Shown: in pieces, positions 26,591-34,970 of the stretch
Numbering within the stretch: position 1 is the first letter of the stretch
Layout of the letters: every line of letters starts with the position of its first letter
Origin: Microcoleus sp. FACHB-831
Lineage (GTDB): Bacteria > Cyanobacteriota > Cyanobacteriia > Cyanobacteriales > FACHB-T130
Direction of reading: 5' to 3'
Length of the DNA stretch: 64,000 nt
Assembly: GCF_014695585.1 (NCBI RefSeq)
Contig: NZ_JACJON010000068.1
Span: 62,001-126,000, forward strand
Translations under genes and position numbers: made by a program
Notes under the pieces: model-generated
What the model was told of the DNA's origin: nothing
The model's input: only the letters and a program-made list of their open reading frames with translations
Database searches by the model: none

Positions 26591-29092
26591 ATGTTTTCTG
26601 ACACTCAAAAACATTGGGCGCAAGCGTGTATCTCCCAACTAGCTGAAAGAAAGCTAATTAGTGGCTACCCAGATAATACCTTTCGTCCAGACACATCGGT
26701 AACAAGGGCTGAATTTGCCGCGCTTTTATATAAGGTGTTCCCCGAGGCGCCGTCGGTGCGCGATGCCATTACTTTTAGCGATGTTCCCGCCAACCACTGG
26801 GCGTACAAGGCGATTCAAGCAGTATACCGGGCGGGTTTTGTGTCCGGGTATCCCGATCGTACCTTTAAACCAAATCAGCAGATTCCGCGAGTGCAAGCAA
26901 TAGTAGCTTTAGCATCGGGTTTGAAGTACGCGACGACGGCAAATGCTGATGAAACTTTGCAGCAATACTTTGACGATGCGGCACAAATTCCTGGCTATGC
27001 TAAGGGCGCGATCGCTGCTGCAATCCAACGCCAACTCATCGTCAATTATCCCGATGTCAGACAGCTAAAGCCAAATCAAAACGCCACGCGAGGAGAGTTA
27101 GCGGCGTTCATTTGTCAAGCGATAACGCAAACTTGGCAAGTTTCTGCTGTTCCGCAATATGTTGCCGGAACGCCGATTTCAAGAGGTAAGCGATCGCAGT
27201 CTGGTTCTGTTGTCGCTGAAGTTTATTACACTAAAGAGCAACCTAACAAACCGCGTCTAAAAATCACTCGCAACGGGCAAACATTGCAAGATAATTTTCT
27301 ACCTAATTTGGCGCTTAAATCTGCTGGTGTTTTTTGTGTGGATTTAGACAAAGATGGAGAACCAGAAGTGTTGGTGGATGGCTTTGATAAAGGCTTTGTT
27401 TCCTTAATTTATTACTATCAACCGCAACAAAACCAGTATGCTTATATCGAGCATAAATGGGCGACTGTCAGCTATCGACTTGAGGATATAGATAAAGAAG
27501 GTGTTTTGGAATTTGTTAGCGGCGATCGCGCTTACGATCGATTTTCTCAAAATCCTCTTGATTCTGCCTTACCTCTGGCTATTTGGAGATACCAACAGGG
27601 AACCTTTATTGATGCGACGCGCTTGTACAAAGAGCAAATTCGCGCCCATGCCGAGCTACTATGGCAAGAGTATCTAAACCGTCAGCGTCGCCAGCAACAA
27701 ACAAAGTCTATTTTAGCAGCTTATTTAGCAGACAGATACTTACTAGATGAAGGGCACGAAGGCTGGCAACAAGTGCGTCAGGCGTATAAAGGTAGAGATT
27801 CTCAAGAATATTTCGCGGCAGTAGTTGACGCTTTAGCAGAAAACAACTATTTCACTGTAGACTTTACAATTTTGCCGCTATTTACTCGACTTGACAACTT
27901 TTATGAAGGACTAGCACAAGTAGAAATTAACAGTAAGTCAGGTTACATTAACAAGAATGGAAAACTCACGATTAACGCGCAATTTATGGGGGCTGATTCC
28001 TTTACTGAAGGGCTTGCGTGGGTAAGGACGGCTAACAAATATGGTTATATCGACTATAGAGGAAATTTCCTAATTCAGCCACAATTTGATGCAACTGGTT
28101 CTTCTTTCTCTGAAGGGCTGTTGGCGGTAGAAGTTGCTGACAAGTGGGGTTATATAGACAAAACAGGTAAATTTGTTATCCAGCTACAATTTGATTTAGT
28201 TGATGACTTATCTGAAGGGCTAGCACGGGTATTAATCCGGGAAAAGTATGGCTACATCGATAATACTGGAAAGCTTATAATTCAACCGCAATTTGATGGC
28301 GCTGATGATTTTTTTGAAGGAATGGCGCGGGTATGGGTTGGCGAAAAATTAGGCTATATAGACAAAACGGGTAGACTTACAATCCAGCCACAATTTGATT
28401 ACGCCGATTCATTTAAAGAAGGAATTGCACGTATAAAAGTTGGCGAAAAGTGGGGCTATATAGACAAGACTGGCAAGTTATCTATACTTCCCTTGAATGC
28501 AGAACTGCCCCCCTCTCCCGCTAATGGGGAGGCGCTGGGAGATTTAGCGCAATTGGAACCGCCAGCGAGTGATAATTTCAAAATGCTCCAGCCACAATTT
28601 GATTATGCCGAACCTTTTCAAGCAGGAATAGCGCGGGTAAGAAGCGGTGAGAAATGGGGTTACATTAACAAGATGGGGCAATTTATAATTCAGCCACAAT
28701 TTGATGGAGTTGATGATTTTTATGGAGATTTGGCTATAGTAAAAATTGGTAATAAATATGGTTGCATCAATAAAACAGGTCAATTGGTCATTCAGCCACA
28801 ATTTGACGAGCTTGATTATTTTTATCAAGAAATGGCGCGAGTCAGAATTGCTTCTAAATATGGCTACATCGACAAAACTGGAAAACTTGCAATACAGGCC
28901 CAATTCGACCGGGCTGGGTCTTTTTCTGAAGATCTAGCGCGGGTAAAAATCGGCAAAAAATGGGGCTACATTTCCAAAACTGGAAAATTCGCAATTCAGC
29001 CGCAATTTGAGGGGGCTGATAACTTTACCGAAGGACAGGCGCGGGTAAGGATAGGCGGTAAGTGGGGCTATATTCGGAATCCCATCGAGTGA
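26591..29092 (+). CDS. SLH-domain and WG-repeat protein without signal peptide
   Basis: An 833-residue protein. Three S-layer homology domains lie at about 1-55, 60-120 and 125-180 (FSDTQKHWAQACISQLAERK; SGYPDNTFRPDTSVTRAEFAALLYK). A linker domain to about 420 includes DLDKDGEPEVLVDG, FG-GAP-like. At least ten WG beta repeats follow at about 430-833 (KWGYIDKTGKFVIQLQFD...FSEGLARV). An in-frame TAA lies 15 bases before the ATG and SLH begins at residue 2, so no signal peptide exists, unusual for SLH proteins. One WG repeat is split by about 35 Pro/Ala-rich residues (LPPSPANGEALGDLAQLEPPAS), encoded by 28488-28590. Ligand unknown. Confidence 0.88.
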   Translation: MFSDTQKHWAQACISQLAERKLISGYPDNTFRPDTSVTRAEFAALLYKVFPEAPSVRDAITFSDVPANHWAYKAIQAVYRAGFVSGYPDRTFKPNQQIPRVQAIVALASGLKYATTANADETLQQYFDDAAQIPGYAKGAIAAAIQRQLIVNYPDVRQLKPNQNATRGELAAFICQAITQTWQVSAVPQYVAGTPISRGKRSQSGSVVAEVYYTKEQPNKPRLKITRNGQTLQDNFLPNLALKSAGVFCVDLDKDGEPEVLVDGFDKGFVSLIYYYQPQQNQYAYIEHKWATVSYRLEDIDKEGVLEFVSGDRAYDRFSQNPLDSALPLAIWRYQQGTFIDATRLYKEQIRAHAELLWQEYLNRQRRQQQTKSILAAYLADRYLLDEGHEGWQQVRQAYKGRDSQEYFAAVVDALAENNYFTVDFTILPLFTRLDNFYEGLAQVEINSKSGYINKNGKLTINAQFMGADSFTEGLAWVRTANKYGYIDYRGNFLIQPQFDATGSSFSEGLLAVEVADKWGYIDKTGKFVIQLQFDLVDDLSEGLARVLIREKYGYIDNTGKLIIQPQFDGADDFFEGMARVWVGEKLGYIDKTGRLTIQPQFDYADSFKEGIARIKVGEKWGYIDKTGKLSILPLNAELPPSPANGEALGDLAQLEPPASDNFKMLQPQFDYAEPFQAGIARVRSGEKWGYINKMGQFIIQPQFDGVDDFYGDLAIVKIGNKYGCINKTGQLVIQPQFDELDYFYQEMARVRIASKYGYIDKTGKLAIQAQFDRAGSFSEDLARVKIGKKWGYISKTGKFAIQPQFEGADNFTEGQARVRIGGKWGYIRNPIE

Positions 29093-29293
29093 TGATATTG
29101 AATACATCTCACTTTTGTAAAAAGCCTACACTCTAAAAGGCTTAGGATTTATATCCCTCAAAATATTTACTGAAAAATGCAAATTTTATGGTGAGGGTGT
29201 TGAGGGGATATGTGGGTAATGGTAAGGTCTTTGGGTAGGAAGTAAAGTAGGTGCGTTGCTGCCTATGTTTAGCCAATCATGTAATGCTATCGG

Positions 29294-29896
29294 CTACTTG
29301 GAAAAGGCTTGCACTCTGTCAATGCAACCTTGATTTACAGCAAGGGTTAAAATTTCTTTCATTCCTAGCCGTTTAAAGAAAAGTGCGGCGTAATTTCTCT
29401 GCATTTGAGTGCCGTTAAACAAATAGTGTTTAATTCGCTCTTTTCCTTCGGTTGTCTCCACTAAGCTAAGAGCGTAGTCAACTAACTTGTAAGTGGCACA
29501 GTTTTGGTTATTCTCTAAAGCATCCATTAGCTTATCAATATTATGGGCTTTTCCAGAACGCGCCATATTGACGAAAAGAGTATATCTGTTGTTTTTAGCA
29601 TTGTATTCCTCCAGAACCTTTTCTATTAAAGGATCTTTTCGTGTTTCAAGTAGCGAATAAGCGGCTTGGCGTACTTTCCAAAAATTATTACCTAAAGCCT
29701 GAATAACCAAGTTTAAGCCAGCTTCACCGTACTTTAGAGATTCGTGAAGGGCAGAAATTCTTTGCTCGACAATTGGACTTGTTAATCGCCACTTAACACC
29801 TTCTAGTCCTCCTAAAATAAGGCTGCCCATCGGAGCTGGAGTTTGACCACCCAGGACGGCATCATATTCTCTTGGTTGTTCAAGATTATTTGTCAT
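29294..29896 (-). CDS. LGG-module protein 1: LGG module with HEAT-like extension
   Basis: A 200-residue protein starting at ATG 29896 (MTNNLEQPREYDAVLGG), chosen by analogy with its thirteen paralogues. Residues 1-98 are the LGG module: DAVLGG, then LILGGLEGVKWRL about 15 residues later, followed by ISALHESLKYGEAGLNLVIQAL and VRQAAYSLLETR, which resemble HEAT/PBS-lyase-type helices. The remaining ~100 residues (MDALENNQNCATYKLVDYALSLVETTEGKERI; NYAALFFKRLGM) look like further alpha-helical repeats. It is the last gene of the array in the direction of transcription. Function unknown; protein binding is likely from the fold. Confidence 0.82.
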   Translation of the reverse strand: MTNNLEQPREYDAVLGGQTPAPMGSLILGGLEGVKWRLTSPIVEQRISALHESLKYGEAGLNLVIQALGNNFWKVRQAAYSLLETRKDPLIEKVLEEYNAKNNRYTLFVNMARSGKAHNIDKLMDALENNQNCATYKLVDYALSLVETTEGKERIKHYLFNGTQMQRNYAALFFKRLGMKEILTLAVNQGCIDRVQAFSK

Positions 29897-29968
29897 CGCA
29901 CTGTTTGGGTAATTGGTAATGGTTAATAGGGCATGGGGTATTGCCCACAATTATATTTCCGTTTGCCC

Positions 29969-29992
29969 TTGTTCCCTGGCTCTGCCTGGGAA
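29969..29992. repeat. GTTCCCTGG/CCTGGGAA palindrome
   Basis: A single hairpin related to the ends of the elements at 19313 and 25636, lying between two LGG-module genes. Probably a remnant of the same dispersed family. Confidence 0.6.
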
Positions 29993-30006
29993 TGCGTTTG
30001 CCTTGC

Positions 30007-30807
30007 TTACCAGTCTCGACGTGATAGCAGAGAACCCCACCCTTTAAAAAAGATTGCTACTGCACCGCCAAATAACAAAAAATCGCCATCGACCATTCCC
30101 TGCTTGCCCAAAATCCATCCAGGTAGGTGCCCGCTAGGAGCATTTAAAGTGAAGTTAAGGTGGTTGTGGTAAATCCAGTAGCCGTCTTTCCTCCATCCGA
30201 CTCGTTCGCCAAATAGTCCCCAGGCTTCCCAATCAAAGATGCCCGGTTTTCCTCCAAGGCTGTGCCATATGTGCTTTTGGGCGCTAAAGCCAAATTGCCC
30301 TTGGCTGTATTTTCCCCAGAGGTTGTCGATGGTGGTTAAGTCTTGGCAGGGAAAATTTTCAATGTCGGATATTCTCAGCCAGCCTTCTGTTTGGCGATCG
30401 CACACCGATAGCATAATAGCTCCAGTTTCTGCGTCGGCTTCTTCCCAGTTAGCTGCTGCTAGTAGCTTTTGCAGTCGCGTGTAGTCTACACCTGCGGCAG
30501 ATATCAAAGGGGGATATTCCTGTAAAATTTCTGTTATTCTCGGTTGTGGTTTCTGCTGTTGGAGTAGCAAAAAAGCGGCTCTCTGTACTTGCCCCGATTC
30601 ATCCTTCAAGGCTTGAATCACTACTTCCAAGCCGTCTTGACCATATTTTATGGCATCTTTTAGGGCAGCAATCCTTTGCTCTACACCTGCACGGGCTAAT
30701 CTAATTTTGGCTCCTTGGAGTCCCCCCAATACTGCGCCAGCTACAGGGGGCGGATTTTGACCGCCAAGTACAGCATCGTCATCTCTAGGGCTTCTAAGTT
30801 CTCCCAT
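30007..30807 (-). CDS. LGG-module protein 2: LGG module fused to GUN4 domain
   Basis: A 266-residue protein (ATG 30807 with GGAGAGAAG upstream). The module is at 1-95 (DDDAVLGGQNPPP, AVLGGLQGAKIRL, AALKDAIKYGQDGLEVVIQAL, VQRAAFLLLQQ). The GUN4 domain is at about 108-225: YTRLQKLLAAANWEEADAET, WLRISDIENFPCQDLTTIDNLW, GKYSQGQFGFSAQKHIWHS, YWIYHNHLNFTLNAPSGHLPGW. GUN4 itself binds porphyrins and activates Mg-chelatase. Many cyanobacterial GUN4-domain fusions are regulatory proteins not tied to chlorophyll synthesis, and that is more likely here. The last ~40 residues include a hydrophobic stretch (DFLLFGGAVAIFF). Confidence 0.88.
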   Translation of the reverse strand: MGELRSPRDDDAVLGGQNPPPVAGAVLGGLQGAKIRLARAGVEQRIAALKDAIKYGQDGLEVVIQALKDESGQVQRAAFLLLQQQKPQPRITEILQEYPPLISAAGVDYTRLQKLLAAANWEEADAETGAIMLSVCDRQTEGWLRISDIENFPCQDLTTIDNLWGKYSQGQFGFSAQKHIWHSLGGKPGIFDWEAWGLFGERVGWRKDGYWIYHNHLNFTLNAPSGHLPGWILGKQGMVDGDFLLFGGAVAIFFKGWGSLLSRRDW

Positions 30808-31158
30808 CTTCTCTCCATTATCCCCAATCTAAAAGCCGCATTAGACGTAGGCGAAGCATTGCCTTACCCCGTAAAGTAGGTGGCATCCACCGCCTGGGTG
30901 TCTATCGTCTATTTAGCTACACGCTAAATAATGTATCTACCGCACGCCCCACATCTTAATTGTCCCATCTGCACTGCCGCTGCACAGGTTTTCTCCATCT
31001 AGACTGAAGCCAACAGATAGAACTGACTCGTTATGTCCGTCTAACCTATAAAGCAGTTTTTGGTGGGCATCCCCCACCCTACCCTTGATTAATCAAAACT
31101 CAGACGCGATGAATCGCGTCTCTACAAGATTCAAAATTTTATTTTTAACCTCAAAACT
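30808..31158. other. Intergenic region with a decayed WD40 gene end
   Basis: Besides the WD40 remnant at 30937-31059 it contains a GTGGG/CCCAC palindrome at 31062-31078, exactly where the remnant's homology stops, and a dispersed GAATCGCGTCTCTACAA motif near 31110. No intact gene. Confidence 0.6.
30937..31059 (-). pseudogene. WD40 gene remnant (single C-terminal blade)
   Basis: On the minus strand 40 codons and a stop encode one WD40 blade: LDGHNESVLSVGF, then SGSADGTIKMWGVR and TAG. The ending WGVR-stop is the exact C-terminal signature of the WD40 paralogues in this array. No start codon or LGG module lies upstream, and homology ends at a palindrome (31062-31078). This is best explained as the surviving 3' end of a deleted paralogue. 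Confidence 0.8.
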
Positions 31159-32373
31159 TTATTGCACTCCCCACACCTTGATTGTTTTATCTTCGCTACC
31201 ACTAATGAGAGTATGACCATTGCGACTGAAAGCAAGACAAGTAACTGAGCTTTCATGTCCTTCAAGAATGTGAAGTACCTCGCCCGTCTTTACCTTCCAA
31301 AGTACGATTGTATTGTAACTACCTCCAGCTAAAATACGTCCATCGGGGCTGAAAGCGAAGCAACCAATCAAGGGCGACTGTTCTTCAAAAGTGGGTATTA
31401 ATTCCCCAGTACCGAGATGCCACAGTTTAATTTTAGGCTTAGGCCAACCGTTACTGGAACTTACCATAGTTTGTCCATCGGGGCCGATCGCAATTGCTAA
31501 AATGCTACCTGTATGGCCTTTAAGAGTGCGTGGTTTATCTCTAGTTCGTAGGTTCCACAATTTAATTGTTGAATCGGCGCTACCGCTAACTAAAGTTTTT
31601 CCGTCAGGGGTGAAAGCAAGACAAGAAATTCCAGATGTATGCGTACCCCAAATTAGCGAACGACTAATATTAAATACGAGCTTACCAGTATCTAAATTCC
31701 AAATTTTGATAGTTGTATCGTGGCTGCCAGTAGCAACTAGGGGAGGTGTTTCCGTGCCCGATTCACCATCAGGAAGCATAGCGATCGCGCTAATTTCTAA
31801 TTCATGTCCGTAGAGGGCGTGCTGCTTTTCCCCCTCCTGCCAAATTTCGAGTAAGTAGCTAGAAGTATTGATAGCTTTAACCAGCGTTTCTCCATCGGAA
31901 CTGATAGCGAAAGATTCTTTAGCTCTGGGATATTTAGGAATACTATAGAGTAATTCATTTTTCAGGTTACAAACTTTAATTGCCTTACCGCGAAGATACG
32001 CGATCGCCTTTCCATCCCCACTAAGGGCAATATTTGTACCCCCTATAATCGTGCGGATGCAATCAAAAAATTGATACTGATTAAATGATGTTAATGCTTT
32101 ACGAACTTCGGCTTCTTTCCTCGATCGCAATACCAAATAAGCAGCTTTTTGTACTTCATCTAAGGGCTGATTTAAAGCTTTTATTACTAATTCTAAGCCT
32201 GCATTGCCGTACTTTACAGCATCTTTAATGGCTGCAACTTGTTGTTCGGCAACTCCACTCGCCCAGCGTTTCTTGACACCTTCAATTCCTCCCAAAACCA
32301 TACCGCCGGATGGTGCTGGGGCTTCCCCACCTTTGACGGCATCATATTCTTTCGGTTGATTAGCATTTGCCAT
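31159..32373 (-). CDS. LGG-module protein 3: LGG module with WD40 propeller
   Basis: A 404-residue protein. The module is at 1-97 (EYDAVKGGEAPAP, MVLGGIEGVKKRW, AAIKDAVKYGNAGLELVIKAL); the first LGG motif is KGG here. About seven WD40 blades follow. The first two are degenerate (IALSGDGKAIAYLRGKAIKVCNL), and the last five have canonical GH...SGSxDxTIKxW patterns. It ends VWGVQ-stop. WD40 propellers act as protein-interaction platforms; no enzymatic domain is present. An AAGGG lies 5' of the ATG at 32373. Confidence 0.88.
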   Translation of the reverse strand: MANANQPKEYDAVKGGEAPAPSGGMVLGGIEGVKKRWASGVAEQQVAAIKDAVKYGNAGLELVIKALNQPLDEVQKAAYLVLRSRKEAEVRKALTSFNQYQFFDCIRTIIGGTNIALSGDGKAIAYLRGKAIKVCNLKNELLYSIPKYPRAKESFAISSDGETLVKAINTSSYLLEIWQEGEKQHALYGHELEISAIAMLPDGESGTETPPLVATGSHDTTIKIWNLDTGKLVFNISRSLIWGTHTSGISCLAFTPDGKTLVSGSADSTIKLWNLRTRDKPRTLKGHTGSILAIAIGPDGQTMVSSSNGWPKPKIKLWHLGTGELIPTFEEQSPLIGCFAFSPDGRILAGGSYNTIVLWKVKTGEVLHILEGHESSVTCLAFSRNGHTLISGSEDKTIKVWGVQ

Positions 32374-32492
32374 TACACTTTTACCCTTACACTAATAGCA
32401 ATCTTAATGCGTAATAAGTAATGGTTAATCGGGCGACTGGGCAAAATTCCGACCCTAATTTAATGCCCAATTCCCAATTTCCCATAGCCCTT

Positions 32493-33710
32493 TTACCGCA
32501 CGCCCCACACTCTCATCGTCTTATCGTGGCTGCTACTGACAAGGGTCATACCATCTGGACTGACAGCAAGAGAAACAACTCCGCCCTGATGTTCTTCAAG
32601 GGTGTGCAGCAACGCCCCAGTACCCAAATGCCACAGTAGAATCCTCTCATCCCAACCGCAACTGACGAGAGTCTGTCCATCCGGGTTAACTCTAACACAG
32701 TTAACTTCGCCCCAATGTCCTGTAAGGGTGCGCCGTAATTCTCCTGTTGGTAAATCCCACAGCTTAATTAATTTATCCCCACCGCAACTAATAAGGATTT
32801 TTCCATCAGCATTAATGGCAAGGCATTTTACCCATTGGGAATGTCCATCAACGGTTTGCAACAGTTCTCCAGTGGTTAAATCCCACAGTTTTATCGTTCC
32901 GTCAGCACTACCACTGGCTAAAATATTGCCGTTGGGACTGATAGCAATGGACTTAATTCCAGCGGAATGTCCACTCAGAGTGCGAATTGCTTTTCTTGTG
33001 CGTAAACTCCACAATTTGATAGTAGAGTCTTCGCTACCACTGACAATAGTATTACCATTTGGGGCGATCGCTATGCAGTTTACCTCGCCGTCATGCCCTA
33101 TCAGCGAACACAGCAAACCAGAACCTATGATGCGAGTCTCTTGTAGGCTGCCGTGTAAATCCCATACTTTAATTGTATTGTCTTTACTAGCGCTGACAAG
33201 AGTTTCCCCATTCCGACTAATGGCAATAGCATAAACTGAATGGGAATGTCCGGTGAAATTGCGAACTATTTTGCCAGTTTGCAGCGATCGCACTTTGATT
33301 GTTCGGTCGCTACCGCCACTAACAAGGGTATTTCCATCGGGACTAATTGCTATTGAATAATCAGTCCCCTGTCCTGTCGAATGTCTGTAGAGACACTGGA
33401 ATAGTTGATAAGGATTGTATTCCTGTAAAGCAATTTTGGCTTTATTTTCTTCACAGTTTTGGAGTATCGCATATGCAGTTCGCTGCACCTGCAAAGAAGA
33501 GTCTGTTAATGCCTCAATTACTAAGTCTAAGCCTTCTTGTCCATAATTTAGTGCCTGCTTTACAGCATTGATGCGTTGATGCTCAATTGCACTTTTAAAA
33601 CGTTGCTTGACTCCTAGCACCCCCCCCAAAACGGCACCATTAACTGGCGCTGGGATTTGACCGCCTAAGACAACATCATAAGATCTTGGCTGATTGATAT
33701 TGTGTGCCAT
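32493..33710 (-). CDS. LGG-module protein 4: LGG module with seven-bladed WD40 propeller
   Basis: A 405-residue protein. The module is at 1-98 (SYDVVLGGQIPAP, AVLGGVLGVKQRF, VKQALNYGQEGLDLVIEAL, VQRTAYAILQNCEENK), then YNPYQLFQCL leads to seven WD40 blades. The blades are more diverged from each other than those of the genes at 42-48 kb, suggesting an older copy. The second is extended by a loop (DLHGSLQETRIIGSGLL). Ends VWGVR-stop. The propeller should form a closed seven-blade ring. Confidence 0.9.
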   Translation of the reverse strand: MAHNINQPRSYDVVLGGQIPAPVNGAVLGGVLGVKQRFKSAIEHQRINAVKQALNYGQEGLDLVIEALTDSSLQVQRTAYAILQNCEENKAKIALQEYNPYQLFQCLYRHSTGQGTDYSIAISPDGNTLVSGGSDRTIKVRSLQTGKIVRNFTGHSHSVYAIAISRNGETLVSASKDNTIKVWDLHGSLQETRIIGSGLLCSLIGHDGEVNCIAIAPNGNTIVSGSEDSTIKLWSLRTRKAIRTLSGHSAGIKSIAISPNGNILASGSADGTIKLWDLTTGELLQTVDGHSQWVKCLAINADGKILISCGGDKLIKLWDLPTGELRRTLTGHWGEVNCVRVNPDGQTLVSCGWDERILLWHLGTGALLHTLEEHQGGVVSLAVSPDGMTLVSSSHDKTMRVWGVR

Positions 33711-33836
33711 TGCTCCTTCAGTATTTTTATACTACAATTGTAGTGTAAAATAGCAAATTGCGCGATCGCGCCGTCTATTTTCGTGTCGATTCACCAACAC
33801 TAATGCTCTTTACCCAATTGCCAATTACTTAATTCC

Positions 33837-33889
33837 CTATTTTTGCAGTAATTCCCACATATTGATGATATCGTCGCTACTGTTTACGG
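33837..33889 (-). pseudogene. Short WD40 remnant directly after the ACP-like gene
   Basis: On the minus strand, just after the stop of the gene at 33890, codons read TVNSSDDIINMWELLQK-stop. This resembles the end of a WD40 blade in the neighbouring gene (SGSNDGIINIWDLQSK). Only about 17 codons match, so a chance match cannot be excluded. It suggests that the neighbouring protein once ended in a WD40 propeller, or that another copy was lost here. Confidence 0.5.
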
Positions 33890-34861
33890 TTACTTATGCA
33901 ACTTTTGGATAACGCAATCAACAATTTTTTGAACGGTTGTAATTTGCTCGATATCTGAATCGTCAATTTCAATATGGAACTCTGACTCCAATGCTAATAC
34001 CACCGCAACTATATCTAAATCATTCGCGTGTAAATTTTTAATAATATCGGTATTTACATTGATGCGGTTTGCTTCAATTTTGAGACTAGCGCTAAGAACG
34101 CGCTGTACTTTAGCAAATATTTGGCTATTTAACTGTCTGGATGGAGACTGAATATATTCTCTTACCGCTTGCAGTACGTTTGGTTCTGCCCTATCTCGAA
34201 GTAGTAAATACGCTGCCTGTTCTACTTGCCAAGATTTATCATTTAAGGCTTTAATTATCAACTTTAAGCCTTCTTCACCGTAATTTAAAGCGATAGGTAA
34301 GGCAGCAATCCTTTCCTTGGTTGCTGGATTGTTCAACCGCTTTTTAACACCTTCTAGCCCTCCCAAAACAGCAGCATCGTTGCGTAATGAGTTTTGACCG
34401 CCTAGAACAGCATCAAATTCTCTAGGTTGATTGGGGTTATTGTTCATGGGGGGAAATTGAGAAATTGATAGTTCCCGCGCCCTAGATTTGGCGATCGCGG
34501 AATTTATCGCTGCAATTAGTGCCGTCTTATCGAAGTACTTTTCAATAAATTCAAAATTCTCCCAAGGTTGCGGAATTTCTTCTATCACCCCCTTTATATA
34601 TCCTGACATTAACACTAAGGGAATTTTCTGGAGTAGAGGATCTGCTTGGATATACTGATATAGTTCCCAACCGCTAACGAGAGGCAATAAATAATCGAGA
34701 ATTATCAAGTGCAAATTGTGGCGTTCGCGATCGAGTAAATTGCGCCCTACCATGCCGTCTGGGGCTTCCAGAATTTCAAAGTTACTCATATGTAACATAT
34801 CTCGGATAGCCCTCCGCATCGCCCTGCTGTCATCGATTACTATAATTTTGTTATTAGCCAC
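33890..34861 (-). CDS. LGG-module protein 5: receiver domain, LGG module and Ser-less acyl-carrier-like domain
   Basis: A 323-residue protein. The start GTG 34861 (MANNKIIVIDDSRAM) matches the paralogue at 34971 and has GGGGGAT upstream; a GTG four codons earlier is in frame. Residues 1-120 form a CheY-type receiver (IDDS, phosphoacceptor Asp in IILDYLLP, Ser in LMSG, Lys in IEKYF). The LGG module spans about 138-237 (EFDAVLGGQNS, AAVLGGLEGVKKRL). The last ~75 residues match acyl carrier proteins (IFAKVQRVLSASL, NVNTDIIKNL, DLDIVAVVLALESEFHIEIDD), but the DSL phosphopantetheine Ser is Asp (HANDLD). It therefore cannot be charged in the usual way. Confidence 0.85.
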   Translation of the reverse strand: MANNKIIVIDDSRAMRRAIRDMLHMSNFEILEAPDGMVGRNLLDRERHNLHLIILDYLLPLVSGWELYQYIQADPLLQKIPLVLMSGYIKGVIEEIPQPWENFEFIEKYFDKTALIAAINSAIAKSRARELSISQFPPMNNNPNQPREFDAVLGGQNSLRNDAAVLGGLEGVKKRLNNPATKERIAALPIALNYGEEGLKLIIKALNDKSWQVEQAAYLLLRDRAEPNVLQAVREYIQSPSRQLNSQIFAKVQRVLSASLKIEANRINVNTDIIKNLHANDLDIVAVVLALESEFHIEIDDSDIEQITTVQKIVDCVIQKLHK

Positions 34862-34970
34862 GCATCCCCCCACTTGTGCCTAGCGGTAGAACTATATTAT
34901 CGAGGTTATTGAGGGTAATGATTAAAATTAGTGCGATCGCAGTATTTGATGGTGGGGAATAGAAGCCTTT

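Noticed and set aside
30007..30807. GUN4 domain taken as evidence for chlorophyll synthesis genes here
   Set aside because: It is fused to the LGG module inside a repeat-protein array with no tetrapyrrole genes nearby; a regulatory role is more likely.
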